A stretch of DNA of 64,000 bases, from NCBI GenBank assembly GCA_025435555.1, contig JAIWWG010000055.1, positions 1 to 64,000 of the forward strand. The letters run 5' to 3'. The notes beneath the pieces were generated by a model. That model searched no databases, was not told the DNA's origin, and saw nothing but the letters and a program-made list of their open reading frames with translations. Position numbers and translations under genes: made by a program. Below, one piece after another: positions 1-11,157 of the stretch. Position 1 is the stretch's first letter, and every line of letters starts with the position of its first letter. The stretch comes from Chytriomyces cf. hyalinus JEL632. Its lineage: Eukaryota > Chytridiomycota > Chytridiomycetes > Chytridiales > Chytriomycetaceae.

Positions 1-827
1 GCGCGTACGATCTTCTTGGCGGATTAAAGAATCGATCCATTCAGGGCACTCAAATGCCAATGAGCATAGCGAAACATTACTTGGATCACCCAACTCCTGT
101 TGAAGCTATTTCCGAAACTGTTGCAGCCAGTGGATTCAAAAAGCGCGATTTTGGGCATATGAGTTACTCGGGATTGTTGGTGGCTGATGGTCTCATGGCC
201 TATGCATTGCAAAGTACAACAGACTCACCCACACGCTCGAAAATTTTCTCTATTGTCAAGAGTATTGTTGAATCTGTTCAGTCCACCAGTGCGTCCCCCC
301 TCAGCTCATCCTCCCAATGGCCCTTGCCGCCATCTCCAAACCCGTCTGCGCAATCTCTTGCGCGAGGCTACGAAGTCGTCCGAGCTGGACTCATGAAGAG
401 TGCAGACAGAATCCACATGACTGTGTGTCGCGAAGAAGTCGACATTGAGAAGGCCGTGAAATTGCTCGACGCTGCTAAGAAAGCGAACCGCGTGAGCTCG
501 AATCTGCTGCTGCGTTTCCTCGAAACTGTGCACCGCAGTCTCAACGGGGAACATCGCAAAATCACCGACAAGGACGCATTCGGTCACGTGCAGCGAGCCA
601 CCAAGTTGCTGGAGGGTAGTGGATACACGACAAATGCCAGTTTTATGGACGTGATTGTGCGCATTTTTAAATCGGATGGAAATGCACCGTGTGGGATTAT
701 TGACTACACGCTGCTTGAGGCAGTGCAAGGGTGGGCTGGAGCTGGTGGAGTTGCTTCCACGATTGCGAACCCAACTTTGCGTGAGTTTATGAGCAGTAAC
801 GGGATCAAGATGCTCGTTGAGGAGTAG
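1..827 (+). CDS. PPR-like helical repeat protein, 3' part only
   Basis: The reading frame is open from the left edge of the window to the TAG at 825-827, so the start and any upstream exons lie outside. The protein is rich in paired helices with pentatricopeptide-like spacing (for example around 433-520), but no single repeat matches the consensus strongly. Its last 30 or so residues (G-G-V-A-S-T-I, then L-R-E-F-M, ending M-L-V-E-E) match the C-terminus of the next gene downstream (G-G-V-A-S-S-I, L-L-A-F-M, ending L-L-E-R-E). The two are therefore tandem paralogues. PPR proteins usually act on organellar RNA; that role here is inference. A 268-codon frame on the opposite strand is a shadow of this gene. 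Confidence 0.6.
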   Translation, partial: AYDLLGGLKNRSIQGTQMPMSIAKHYLDHPTPVEAISETVAASGFKKRDFGHMSYSGLLVADGLMAYALQSTTDSPTRSKIFSIVKSIVESVQSTSASPLSSSSQWPLPPSPNPSAQSLARGYEVVRAGLMKSADRIHMTVCREEVDIEKAVKLLDAAKKANRVSSNLLLRFLETVHRSLNGEHRKITDKDAFGHVQRATKLLEGSGYTTNASFMDVIVRIFKSDGNAPCGIIDYTLLEAVQGWAGAGGVASTIANPTLREFMSSNGIKMLVEE

Positions 828-896
828 TTGTTCCAATGATAAAGGGTGGCTGCAAGTCCAAGTTTTCTTTTTGTTTGAAAAATCACACGAAAAAAA

Positions 897-3448
897 ATGC
901 AAAGCAACAACGCCCTGCAGTTTGTTCGCAGCGCCGTCACTGAACACTCGTTCGCACGAGCCCTCGTTGCATTCACAAAACTGAGCCAGGCAGACAAGTC
1001 CGAGTTCGCAAAAACTGCAGAAGCAACCGCTCTTGCCCGCAATATCGCCGAGAGAGGACTCTTGTTCAGTGTAAAGCGTTTTCTTGCTTTCATTCACCCT
1101 TACTGTGCCCATCTAACTCTGTTATCTTCAATCATATAAAGCCGGCATCTTCAAGACCCCAGTTCAGCACCGCATCCATCGTCGCGCTCCACCAAGAACT
1201 CCCCAACTCTCCTGACGCCCAATGCGCACACGTGAAATCCCTGATTGGCGATAGAAAAGTCTCACATGCTGTTGTAGAAGCCGTCAAACAAAAGCCCATG
1301 CATGCAAGCGTCAAGAGCGCTATGATTTTGGGTCTGGCACGGTTGGGATCACCCGATGTGTCGTTGAAGCTGGTGGACAAGTGGATCAAAAAGGATGGCG
1401 AGGTTAAGGCCCATTTGCATGTGTTGGAAGGGGTTGTGGCTCAGGCTGCGTTTGATAACGGGTTGGATATCCGTGAAACCGAGAGGTTGTTTGAATTGTT
1501 GAAGAAGGTGGAAGGGTATACCATGCCTGTAACCATGTATTTGCGATTGGCGGGCGGATTTGCGCATAGTGGTGATTTGGAATCGACCATGAAGTATTTG
1601 AAGGGTGAGTTTTTTTTGTTGAGTTTTTTTTATTGTTTCTCGCTTGTCTCTCTTCTGTCTGCTTTCCCATGCGTATTTCTGGATATGGCATTGACGAAGG
1701 CGCCCTATCATTTCATTTAACATTCGCCCTTTCTTGCAGAATACATGTTGGTTTCAGGCGCGAAGCCAGAAAGAGAGTACTACAAGGTTTTGATCACCGT
1801 CTATTCAAACTTAGGGAACCCTGCGAGTGCGGCCTTGGCGGTGAGGCTCTCTTTTGTCAATTGACCTCCATATTTGACTAAACAAATATTCCGTTCCTGC
1901 AATTAACAGTACCAAAGTCTCCGCGATGCAGGCTTTTTCGCTGACGAAGCTGACTTGAAAAATCTCATCAATGTGCACGGACGATCCGGTGACGTTGAAG
2001 CCGCGGTGAAATACTACAATGAATGTGTGGCACCGTCGGCTGATCGCTCGAAACCCACCGATACCGAAACTGATGCCGCTTCTAAGCCGGACACCAAACC
2101 CCAATCGCTGCAGTTCTTTAAGCCAAGCGCCAAAATGAACGCAGCACTGATTGAAACGTACGCCACCAACAATCAGCTCGCAAACGCATGGAACCATTGG
2201 CGCGCATCTTGGGGAACCCTTTCTGGACTCAAATTCAATCTCGCTCCAAATGCATTTGCGGAATCGATCGCTGCGCATTACCTCACAGTTCCCGAATACA
2301 CTCAAGCCATCGCTGATGCAGGGAAGGTTGTGAAACGGTTTCAAATGGCACACACGGGGTTCTCTGGAAGCATGGTTCTCAGGGGGCTTGTTCAACTTTC
2401 GAGCAATCCTTTAAGAGATGAAGCTTCGCGTGCGCGTGCGGCGATTATGGTTCCTGAGTTGGTGGCAGCATTGCACCAGGCTCCTCCGGCTCCTTTGGCG
2501 ACTTTTGAGACCTTTCCTGAGCCTCCAGTCAAGGCTGTTGCTGTACCAAAAGCGGATTCTGATGGTAGCGCAAAGACAAAGAACAAGAAGAGGAAGAACA
2601 AGAACAAGACTCTGGATGCCTCTGAAACTGTCGTATCTGAAACTACCGCGACTGAGATTTTGCCTGCATCTTTTTCTGTTGATGCAACCGGCTCAACTTC
2701 AAAGCTTGATATCCCAGGCACCGAAGCTGCCTCTACCGCCACTACTACTGCGTCCGAGCCAACAAAAGCTACTGTTCCAGCAAGTTCTGAAAGTGCTGCT
2801 ACTGACTCTCCAGTCGAAAAACCAGAAGTGAAGGCAGACAATGCGACAGCTGAACCTGCAACAACTCCCCTCGAGAGCGAAACATCCTCCGAACCATCTA
2901 CACCAAGTACCACGAGTGCAATTTCCGAGCTTGAATCCGCGAAAGCCGAACGTCGAAAGAAAGCGCTTGAAGTCAACCAAGCTCTATTCCTTCGTTACCG
3001 CCGCAACCTGTTCTTTGGAATCGATAAAACGGTCATGGCTTTTTACAAAGGACAGGCCGACTTGCCATCAGCAACCGCGCATTTGGAGAAATGCGTTGCA
3101 TCAGGCCATATTTCGGGTGAGATTCTGAATTCATACCTCGCGACCATTGCACTGGCTGCCGAGCGTCAAGTCGGTGGTGCTTTGGATGTGACGACTCCAT
3201 TGACTCGCGCGATGCAGCACTTTGCAAAGCTTGTTCCTCAATATGAACGGTCCAACATTGCCATGAACCACGTTGTGCGCGCGTGCAGATCGAATGCTGC
3301 CACGTTGTGCGGGATTGAAGGAATGACTCTTAAGGAGGCGGTTACGAAGTGGGTCGAGTGTGGCGGGGTTGCGTCATCGATTCAGTCGCCCGAGTTGTTG
3401 GCGTTTATGAAAGAGCATGGCATTGTTTCGTTGCTTGAAAGAGAGTAA
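897..3448 (+). CDS. PPR-like helical repeat protein, four exons
   Basis: Four exons join in frame: 897-1070, 1142-1604, 1740-1840 and 1910-3448, with donors GTAAAG, GTGAGT and GTGAGG and acceptors AAG, CAG and CAG. The N-terminal two thirds contain PPR-like 35-residue helical pairs (for example V-L-I-T-V-Y-S-N-L-G, then L-I-N-V-H-G-R-S-G-D-V-E-A-A). A low-complexity linker rich in Ser, Thr, Glu and Ala, opening with a Lys-rich basic block, spans about 2540-2930. A helical C-terminus ends L-L-E-R-E, like the upstream neighbour. The start is 69 bp after the stop of the upstream paralogue and follows an A-rich leader. The likely role is organellar RNA binding or expression; the family assignment is by pattern only. 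Confidence 0.65.
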
Positions 3449-3668
3449 GTTTCTGATATAGAACGTTGCTGTTCACTTTAATTTCACTTGCTTTGGATTT
3501 CAAGGACCGAGGTGTCCAATATTCAGTAAAGGAGGAATAAAAGTAGGAAGGATGTTATTCACAAGCATCAATATAAACCATAAAAGACAAGACCCATCGA
3601 AAAAGAACGAGACGCCATTAAAAACACAGCACCGGAGACGCCGATACACTTTTATAGTCAAGAGTTGA

Positions 3669-4422
3669 TCAAATAATCCCTCTGCAAGCCAAAGCATACG
3701 CCCTCAACGCGTACAGGCACGCCAACATGGCCAGCGTGAAAAGTGTCTGAAATGCCAGTGTAATCACGCTTCGGAAAAATCCGCCAAGAATTGTCCAATG
3801 GATAAACTGCAGAACGTCGACAGCAAAGAATACGAGCAGTGCCCAACCGTAGGCTGTGAAAAATCAGGATTTTTTTCGTTTTAAGTCTCCAATGCGCTAC
3901 ACTGCAGGGTCGTTCCTGTAAGCTTACCAGTCATCCATTCTGGAATCAGTCGAAAGACGGCCTGGAAGATGCAACAATGAGATAAGAAAATTACAAAGAA
4001 AAACGAGTTCAGACACACGAAAACAAAAGCGCACATGTCCCTCGTTCTCCTCCATCACTCACCAAGAATCCAAAGACATCCATGCACAGCCCGAGAATAT
4101 CGAAAATGATGTAAATCCAGAGAATCGGGTTAAACATCAGACTGAGACTCGTTGACAGGTTGATGATGCCCAGGATGGCGTACGCAGCCAGAATGACGAG
4201 TAAGACGGGTCGCAGGGGTAAGTTGAACCAGGTTGTCGGTTCGGGAATGTTTCCGTGTGGGGTGACTGGTTTTGCGTCTTTGATTTCGGCCATGCTCTGT
4301 TTTTGTGGGTGTGTGGGGGAGATGCGGTTGTCTGTTATTGAGGGGTTGCAGCTGGGTAGGTAGCCGCTGAGGTGGTGGGAAGCGGGGTACTCAACTGGCA
4401 TCTTGACCATGTAGTTGCCCAT
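3669..4422 (-). CDS. four-helix membrane protein, tandem copy A
   Basis: Exons on the minus strand: 4422-4396 (M-G-N-Y-M-V-K-M-P), 4296-4063, 3961-3928 and 3853-3669, giving about 192 residues with four hydrophobic segments. The first intron (donor GTTGAG, acceptor ACAG) is in frame and stop-free, so read-through would give a longer N-terminus. Alignment with copy B supports splicing (S-M-A-E-I-K-D-A-K-P against T-A-S-E-L-R-N-A-K-P). The end A-Y-A-L-A-C-R-G-I-I is shared with copies B and C. The intron after V-F-G-F-L is at a different place from that in B and C, where it lies about 15 residues earlier. I do not recognise the family; a role in an internal or plasma membrane is all that can be inferred. 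Confidence 0.7.
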
Positions 4423-4669
4423 TTGTTCTGGCAGAGTTTAAATTTTCAAAAAAAAAAAGGTGCAACCCATTGTCAATTAGACGCAAACCCATGAATTTGG
4501 GAGGCCGCGTTTTATTGGGACTCCAACTCTTGACGTTGAAAATGAGCAGTCGCAGTTTATTCCCCCGTTTTTATACTGTACATGTTGCGTGGCGCAAAGG
4601 AACGGTTGTCTCTCTCTGCTTGTCTCCTTCTCTTACTTTCCCTCACCTATCTGCCCTCTTCATCTCCTT

Positions 4670-5444
4670 TCAAACAGATATTCCGCGACACGCCAGCGCA
4701 TACGCCTTCAACGAATAAATGCATCCAACCATCGAAAACACAAACAGCGCTTGCAAAATCAACGTCACGGTCCCTCCAATAAAGTTGCCAAGCACCATCC
4801 AAGTAATGAAACGAATCGAATTCACTACGAGTAACACCCACAGCGCCCATGTGTACACTGTGTGGGAGGTTTCCAGAGTTTATGTGAGAAAAAAAAAATG
4901 AATGAAAGGAGAAAAGGCCTTACCAATCATGTACTCCGGAATCAGTCGATGCACGGAATAGAATCCAAAAACATTCAGTGCAAGACCCAACAAGTCGAAT
5001 CTGCAATAGGGTGTTTTTCGTTTCACACGCCTCACACAACAACAAAAACCACTGAGGAACAAGGAGAAAAAAAACCCTTACGCGATATACCACCAAAAGA
5101 TGCTGTACCGCCATGCGAATGGGATACTTTGGCCGATGCCGGCAATCTCCATAATCGCAAAGAGCGCCAGAAACACGAGCATAAATGCGCGGAGTGGGAT
5201 ATCAAAGAACGTCTTGGGAACAGGCACAGACGGATCCACGATGGTTGGTTTCGCGTTGCGTAGCTCGCTCGCAGTCTGTTCATTTTTGAAAAGATGGTTA
5301 TTCAGAATACCTCCGCGCGTGTTCGGGGTGTGGGTGGGATGTCCCAGGACAGCTGCTGTGACGGAGCCGAACGCTGTCATGATAGCATTCATGCAGGGGG
5401 CGGGGTTAAGACTCAACTGGCATCTTGACAAACGTGTTTCCCAT
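4670..5444 (-). CDS. four-helix membrane protein, tandem copy B
   Basis: Exons: 5444-5418 (M-G-N-T-F-V-K-M-P), 5275-5082, 5000-4924 and 4857-4670. Donors are GTTGAG, GTAAGG and GTAAGG. Four hydrophobic stretches follow a polar N-terminus: around A-F-M-L-V-F-L-A-L-F-A-I, F-D-L-L-G-L-A-L-N-V-F-G-F, W-A-L-W-V-L-L-V-V-N, and T-L-I-L-Q-A-L-F-V-F-S-M. It ends A-Y-A-L-A-C-R-G-I-S-V. Exon 3 (77 nt) and exon 4 (188 nt) are identical in length to those of copy C, so B and C are closer to each other than to A. Function unknown. Confidence 0.75.
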
Positions 5445-5856
5445 GCTAGGCTGTTTGTCTGGCTGGTATTTTTTTTTTATTTGAGAACAGAAACTCCTTC
5501 AAAAAACACTCACATACAAAATCAAAATGGAACACACTGAAGCATCGATAGCATTACCGGGCCACTGACGCAGCAAGCGCGCAAAGAGTCCTCCTACTCG
5601 CACGACCCATTAATGCAATGCAGCCCATCAATTCTCACTGGCATTTTTGTTGGGATTAAAACTTCTCCCTTGACAATGAGCAGTCGCAGTTTATTTCCCC
5701 CATTTTTGATACTGTACATGTTTGCAAAAAAAATGGATGCGCAAGGAACTGGTTTCAGCCTGTCTCTCTCCCTCTTCCCCCTCTCTGCTAGTGTTCTTCC
5801 CTCCTGAGTTTTCTCCTTTCCTTCCTTCCCTTTCACTCCGCTTTCCCCTCCAAATT

Positions 5857-6530
5857 TTAAATCGCAATGCCGCGACACGAAAGTGCATACGCCCTCAACG
5901 AATACATGCATCCAACCATCGAAAACGTAAACAGAACTTGCAAAATCAGCGTCACACTCGCTTCATCAAAGCTTCCAAACACGGCCCAAGTGATGAAACG
6001 GATTACGTTCACAACGAGTAACGCCATTAACGCCCATCCGTACGCTATGGAGTTTGCAGATATGAGCGCCTGAAGAAGTTGAAAATGTGAAAGTACAGCG
6101 CAAACGCACCAATCATGTGCTCCGGAATCAATCGATACACGGCAAAAAAGCCGAGAACATCCAGTGCAAGACCAAACAAATCGAATCTGCAGAAAAAAGT
6201 GTTTTCGATCCAGGTTCAGACTACACTTTTCGAACATGCGACAATAAACCAAAAAAATCCCTCCTTGCGCGATAAAGAACCTAAAGATGCCGTTACGTCC
6301 TGCATAAGGAATACTTTGTGCGACCCCAACAATCCCCATGATCACAAACAGCGCCAAGAGCACGAGCACCAGAGTTCGCAAGGGATGGATGCGCGTGGAA
6401 TGTTTTAGAATGCCGCTGCAGTATCGGGTGGGGTGGGTGTTCCAAGAGAGATCTGACGGAGCCAACGATGCCATTCCAACAGTCATGCGATTGCGGTACG
6501 TTGAGACTCAACTGGCATCTTGACAAACAT
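5857..6530 (-). CDS. four-helix membrane protein, tandem copy C (5' end uncertain, possibly damaged)
   Basis: The last two exons (6186-6110 and 6044-5857) match copy B in length and sequence and end [11 protein letters not shown]. The exon before them ends at 6269 and uses a GC donor (GCAAGG) where copy B has GTAAGG. A short 5' exon, 6530-6513 (M-F-V-K-M-P), matches the leader exon of A and B and is followed by the same GTTGAG donor. No acceptor joins it in frame to the first membrane helix, and the segment around K-T-F-H-A-H-P changes frame relative to B. Translation may instead start at the ATG at 6486, or copy C may be a recent pseudogene. Confidence 0.55.
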
Positions 6531-6614
6531 TTGCGCTTGTTCGCTGGGTGGAAAAAAATTTATTGGGTGTGGTTTTTATTCCAAAAATCCCTTCAAAAAA
6601 ACAGTCCAAAAAAC

Positions 6615-7751
6615 ATGACCATCACAGACAAGATCACGGACACCATGACCGACAAGGCCAAAGACAAGATGAAAGACACGATCAAAGACGAAACGCACAT
6701 TGACAGCATCACTGGGAAACAGAATCAGCAGCCCAAAGAGTCCTACTATTCCCTCTTGGTCAAGGACTTTGCTGCTGGCGGTGTTTCCGGCACTGTCGCA
6801 AAGACAGTCACGGCCCCGGTTGAACGTGTCAAGCTTGTCCTGCAGACTCAGGAAGCCAACGGACAGGTATGTATCTGTATCTTTAAATGCAGTGGAACAC
6901 ACCATTCATCTTTACTTTCAAAAAAAACGCGAGGTTGTATCTGGCAAAGTGCCACGCTACACGGGCATCCGAAACACATTCATGCGACTGCACAACGAAC
7001 AAGGTCTCGCATCTCTGTGGCGTGGAAACTTTACCAGCTGCATTCGCTACTTTCCGACCCAGGCCATCAACCTGGCGTCCAAAGACTATTTTCGAAGCAT
7101 GATGCCAAAGAATGGGCCGCAGTTGGGTTTCTGGCGTTTCATGGTCGCGAATATGATGTCGGGTGGGTTAGCGGGTGCCTTTTCTCTTGCGTTTGTGTAT
7201 CCACTTGATTATGCGCGTACTCGTTTGGCTGCAGGTATGTGTTGGGTGGTTCATATTTTTCCTAATTCACAAAAACCATTTTCACAACAGACGTGGGTTC
7301 TGGCAAACGTCACTTCCACGGCCTCTGGGACTGCCTCGTAAAGACGTCTGAAGGCCCAAACGGTTTCCTAAGCTTATACAAAGGATTCGGAACTTCCGTC
7401 GCAGGAGTCATCCCACTCAAGGGTCTTCAATTCGGACTCAATGACACGTTAAAAGGCATGAGCCCATGGGACAAGGATACATCTCCAACGGGTATGATGT
7501 ACAAGTGGGCCATTGCGCAGTCGTCCATCATCACGGCAGCGTATGCGACGTACCCGCTGGACACGGTGCGCCGTCATTTGCAGATGGAAGCAGACGTACC
7601 AGATGAAAAGCGTATTTACAAAGGAGCTGTGGACTGCTTCAACAAGATTATGAAGTGTGAAGGGTGGTATGGGTTGTTTAAAGGAGCGGGAGCGAATGTT
7701 GTGAGAAGTTTCAGTGGGGCAGTGGTGCTTGTGCTTTATGGGGAGATGTAG
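6615..7751 (+). CDS. mitochondrial ADP/ATP carrier-like protein with degenerate signature
   Basis: Three exons (6615-6866, 6934-7234, 7291-7751) encode a mitochondrial carrier with three repeats. Repeat 1 has [12 protein letters not shown]. Repeat 2 has [17 protein letters not shown], which is diagnostic of ADP/ATP carriers. Repeat 3 has [12 protein letters not shown] where canonical ADP/ATP carriers have the R-R-R-M-M-M signature. The third Arg and two of the Met are therefore replaced. The N-terminus has a charged stretch of alternating D/K and T (about residues 1-30) that is unusual for the family. It should sit in the mitochondrial inner membrane; substrate specificity may differ from ADP/ATP exchange. 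Confidence 0.85.
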
Positions 7752-7981
7752 GCAATCTTCGCAAGGGGGAGTTGCTGTGTTTCTTGCGTGAGTTTCTTTA
7801 CTTGTTTTGGTTCTGTTTTGTAGATGATTTTTTGGGGTCTTTTTTATCCTTTTTACGCGGCGATCGAATACAACTGAGCGAGTTGCAAACACGTCATTGC
7901 ATCACTATTGCACTTGCACATTTATTTGACTGTCGCAGACTGTACGCACGGGAATATACACAACCAAAAATGATACAAAAA

Positions 7982-8602
7982 TCACTCGTGCTTCTTGCCA
8001 ACCGTCTCCTTCTCCGTCTTCTCCGTTTCTTCTTCTTCAGACGTCTTTCCTTCCACTCGTTCGAGCAGTTTGATGTAGCTGTAAATAAAATAAAATATAA
8101 AAATCAGCCACCGAAAAGACACAAAAAGGGTCCAACAACTCAACTTGTTCTTTTCGCGCAGACGCATAAACACAACATGGAACATGACAAGCGTGAATAG
8201 CGACGTGATAAAGTGTTTCTCAGCGCGCAGCACCTTCAGTTCTAATCGAAAGACGAGACAAGCAGGCGGCAGTGAGCAGAGAGAAAAATAAACAACGCAA
8301 GTTACAATTCACAACTCACGGTACTGCGTCGAATACTCGTGTGCGTGGTGACCCCCATTCTCCTTGGTTGCATTCCAGACACTCGCAAGAGCGTATCCAC
8401 TCTCGGCGAGAAGGGCACCGACGATCGAGAAACCGGCCACGAACGCAAACTGCGCATTCTTGTTTTTGCTGAGGTTTCGCACGTGTTTGATCATGACCCG
8501 GCGCTGCGTGGCCGGCAGGAAGGATGGCGAGATGAGCGATCCGACGTACACGGCAATCTCGGCAAAGAGGAGGAAGAGTGTGAGGAGGCTGAATAGAGAC
8601 AT
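7982..8602 (-). CDS. BAP29/BAP31 (yeast Yet) family ER membrane protein with KKXX tail
   Basis: Exons: 8602-8320, 8241-8145 and 8078-7982. The N-terminus (M-S-L-F-S-L-L-T-L-F-L-L-F-A-E-I) and the three predicted helices follow the layout of BAP29/BAP31 proteins, which are ER chaperone-like sorting receptors. The third exon encodes a short charged tail that ends K-K-H-E, a canonical dilysine ER-retrieval signal as in human BAP31. Donors are GTGAGT and the less usual GTTGAG. It is a tandem paralogue of the gene at 9226-10041, with matching intron positions. Confidence 0.75.
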
Positions 8603-9225
8603 TTTTTTTTGTGGAGTGTGGTTTGTTTTGAGGATGGTTATTTTTTACGAGGTTTCATGTGGGGAGGACATTGGAAGTTCGAGAATGTGGATGAAATGCC
8701 CGAATCGTGAACAATGTGGCTGAAATGTTGCTGGCCTTACAACGAAGGGTTCAGTGACACTCTGCTGGATGCGCAAATGGTTGCAAATGATAGCACTGTC
8801 TCAGCAGAGTTCCTTTGCTACTTGGCAAAGATCAGTGCTGTACTCATTATTCTCACTTGTGATAGATTGCGAAGAACTTCGAATTTCATGTTGCTCTGTT
8901 GTCTGAAATGGAGCACCCAGCTGGGCATATCTGCGTATCTGCATGCGTATCTATATATCCGCTGACGACAGGTATGGATCATGGATGTTTGGTGTTGCGT
9001 TCTTGTTGCAAACGCGTGCTGTTTGAACCCAATTTTGGTTTGATGGGAAATCGCCGGAACAAAATGAAGAATTGTCATCGCTTTGTCAACAAGGAAATCC
9101 TTATCTTGGTAGAGCGAACAATGGCGCGCAATCGTACTGGATATTTTATTTTAAAAAAAAACAAACATGAGGTTCTGGTCAGTATTTTGTCTGAGGTTCG
9201 TTTTCCGTTCATTCTACAGTCCCAC
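8603..9225. other. intergenic, no gene seen
   Basis: About 620 bp between the two BAP31-type genes. Frames present are short and lack splice-consistent extension or recognisable motifs. The segment next to 8602 would hold the promoter of the upstream gene. Confidence 0.5.
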
Positions 9226-10041
9226 TCACGCCTTCACTTCCTCAACAATTGTATCCTCATCCGCAACACGAAGCTCGTCTTCAAGCGACGATGATTTTGA
9301 TACACCCGACTCGTCTTCAATCGCCGCAAGCATCTCAGCCGACAGCGTGAATCCAATCGGCACATTATAGTCCGAGTCCACTGCACGCTCACTCGCTTGT
9401 CCCGACACAGTCGCAATGCCCTTGTCCGTGATGGGTGCCGCAGAGAACGGATCAGGGGTTGGCTTCAACGCAGCAGCCCTTGCCTCGTCTTCATCCTCTT
9501 TCAACTCAATCTCGTACTTTTCCAGCAGTTTGATGTACGCGTTCTTGTCGCGCAGTTGGAAAAAGACGACACTGACCCATGTGACAATGATTAGCAATCA
9601 AGCAAGTGCGCCAATGCCCAGTCTCTTAAACACTCACATGGCCATCAGGATGGTGAAGCTGGTGATGAGCAGCTGCAGCTGTGCGTCCCTGATCTGGACC
9701 ACTGATAGAGAAGGGTCAGTCTTTACCACTGAGAGGGAAAGAAGGCACACTCAACAGAACAGCAAGTGCCCATGTCCGCCGTCGTACTCGTCCGCATACT
9801 CGCCGCTAGTCTGCATGCGATCAAGGCGAAACACATTCTCGACAAACAGTGCACACACAATCGAGAAGGCCGTGACGAACGCTGTCTGAGCGACCGAGTT
9901 CTTGTACACGCTGCGTAGTGACTTGATCATGGCGCGGCGTCTCGATGTGGGCAGGAACGACGGCGAGATGAGGGACGAGAAGTAGATGACCACCTCGGCA
10001 AGGAGCAGCGCCAGAGTGAGGCGGGTGAAGAGCGACTCCAT
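9226..10041 (-). CDS. BAP29/BAP31 family ER membrane protein, second copy without dilysine tail
   Basis: Exons: 10041-9756, 9701-9638 and 9571-9226. The start M-E-S-L-F-T-R-L-T-L-A-L-L-L-A-E-V and the segment S-S-L-I-S-P-S-F-L-P match the neighbouring paralogue. The junction to Y-I-K-L-L-E-K is shared too. The extra acidic tail is much longer, about 80 residues, and ends E-E-V-K-A, so the KKXX retrieval signal is missing. Donors are GTTGAG and GTGAGT. This copy may localise differently or rely on pairing with the KKXX copy, as BAP29 and BAP31 do; that is inference. Confidence 0.7.
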
Positions 10042-10130
10042 ATGTTTTTGATTGGTTGGTTGATGGGAGTGTTCAAATCTGGTAAATAAACTTTCTCTCT
10101 CGAAATCTCTTCCCAGCAGCAATACAACGG

Positions 10131-11035
10131 ATGGGTTTGAGAGTCGTTCCAGTCGCTGTCAACGCGGACAACTACGCGTACCTGCTTCAGACTGACGCAG
10201 CAAAGGGGCTTTGTGCGGCAGTGGATCCATGTGAGCCAGACAAGGTCATTGCGAAGGCAACTCAGCTGGGATGGCGTATCGAAGCGGTTCTGACGGTGTG
10301 TTTCACTGCACTGTTATTCTTTTTCGAACGCAAGAGAGCTTATTGAATCCCCTGTCTTAGACGCACCACCACGCCGATCACTCCGGCGGAAACTCAGATC
10401 TCGTGCGCCTGCTGAGTCCGGAACAGGTTCCCGTGTTTGGCGGGGATGATCGAATTCCATCCATGACGCACAAAGTGACGGACAAGAGCGCATTTAAGCT
10501 GGGCCAAGTCGAGATTACGCCACTCTTTACCGTCTGCCATACGAGGTTTTTGTATTCGAAATCAAAAACATACTGATCTTCCAGAACCTTAAAACTAATT
10601 TTTTCCTCCAGGGGATCCGTGTCATACTTTGTAACCACTCCAGAGTCGTCCGAAAAAGCAGTCTTTACGGGGGATACTCTGTTTGTCGGCGGATGCGGCC
10701 GCTTTTTTGAAGGAACTGCTGAAGAAATGCACAAGTCGCTCAACACAATTCTTGGATCTCTCCCTGACGAAACGTCAGTATACTGCGGACATGAATACAC
10801 TGCTTCGAATCTTTCTTTCGCGGCAAGCATTGAACCCGAGAATCGCGAAATTGCGGCAAAACTTGCATGGGCAAAGTCGGTTCCTTGTACCGTTCCGTCA
10901 ACTCTTGGCGAGGAAAAGCGGATTAATCCTTTCATGCGGGTGGGTGTGGAGCAAGTGCGACAGGCGTGTGGAGGGCTGGTGGACCCGGTGGCAGTGATGG
11001 CGGCTTTACGCGAAAAGAAAAACAACTTTCGATGA
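10131..11035 (+). CDS. hydroxyacylglutathione hydrolase (glyoxalase II)
   Basis: Exons 10131-10295, 10361-10545 and 10612-11035 join to about 257 residues, the usual length. The metallo-beta-lactamase metal motif T-H-H-H-A-D-H-S-G-G-N spans the first exon junction. Later ligands are present in V-C-H-T, F-T-G-D-T-L-F and C-G-H-E-Y-T. The family's usual H-T-x-G-H reads H-T-R-G-S here. The C-terminal half has the substrate-binding helices (N-P-F-M-R). It hydrolyses S-lactoylglutathione to lactate and glutathione in methylglyoxal detoxification. No mitochondrial presequence is evident, so a cytosolic form is likely. Confidence 0.9.
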
Positions 11036-11157
11036 AACGCCACGGACATGACAGCCTCTCTTGCGAAGAGAGCGTCATTGCAGTTGTGTGTAAAATAAAT
11101 AAGCAGATCCTTTGGTATTGGTGCATATCTGGATATATTTTCAAACATGAGATCAAA

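Noticed and set aside
306-1112. 268-codon frame on the minus strand
   Set aside because: It is antisense to a PPR-like gene with paralogue support, has no motif, and is best seen as a shadow.
2392-2976. 194-codon frame on the minus strand opposite the second PPR-like gene
   Set aside because: It mirrors the low-complexity linker of the plus-strand gene; composition alone keeps it open.
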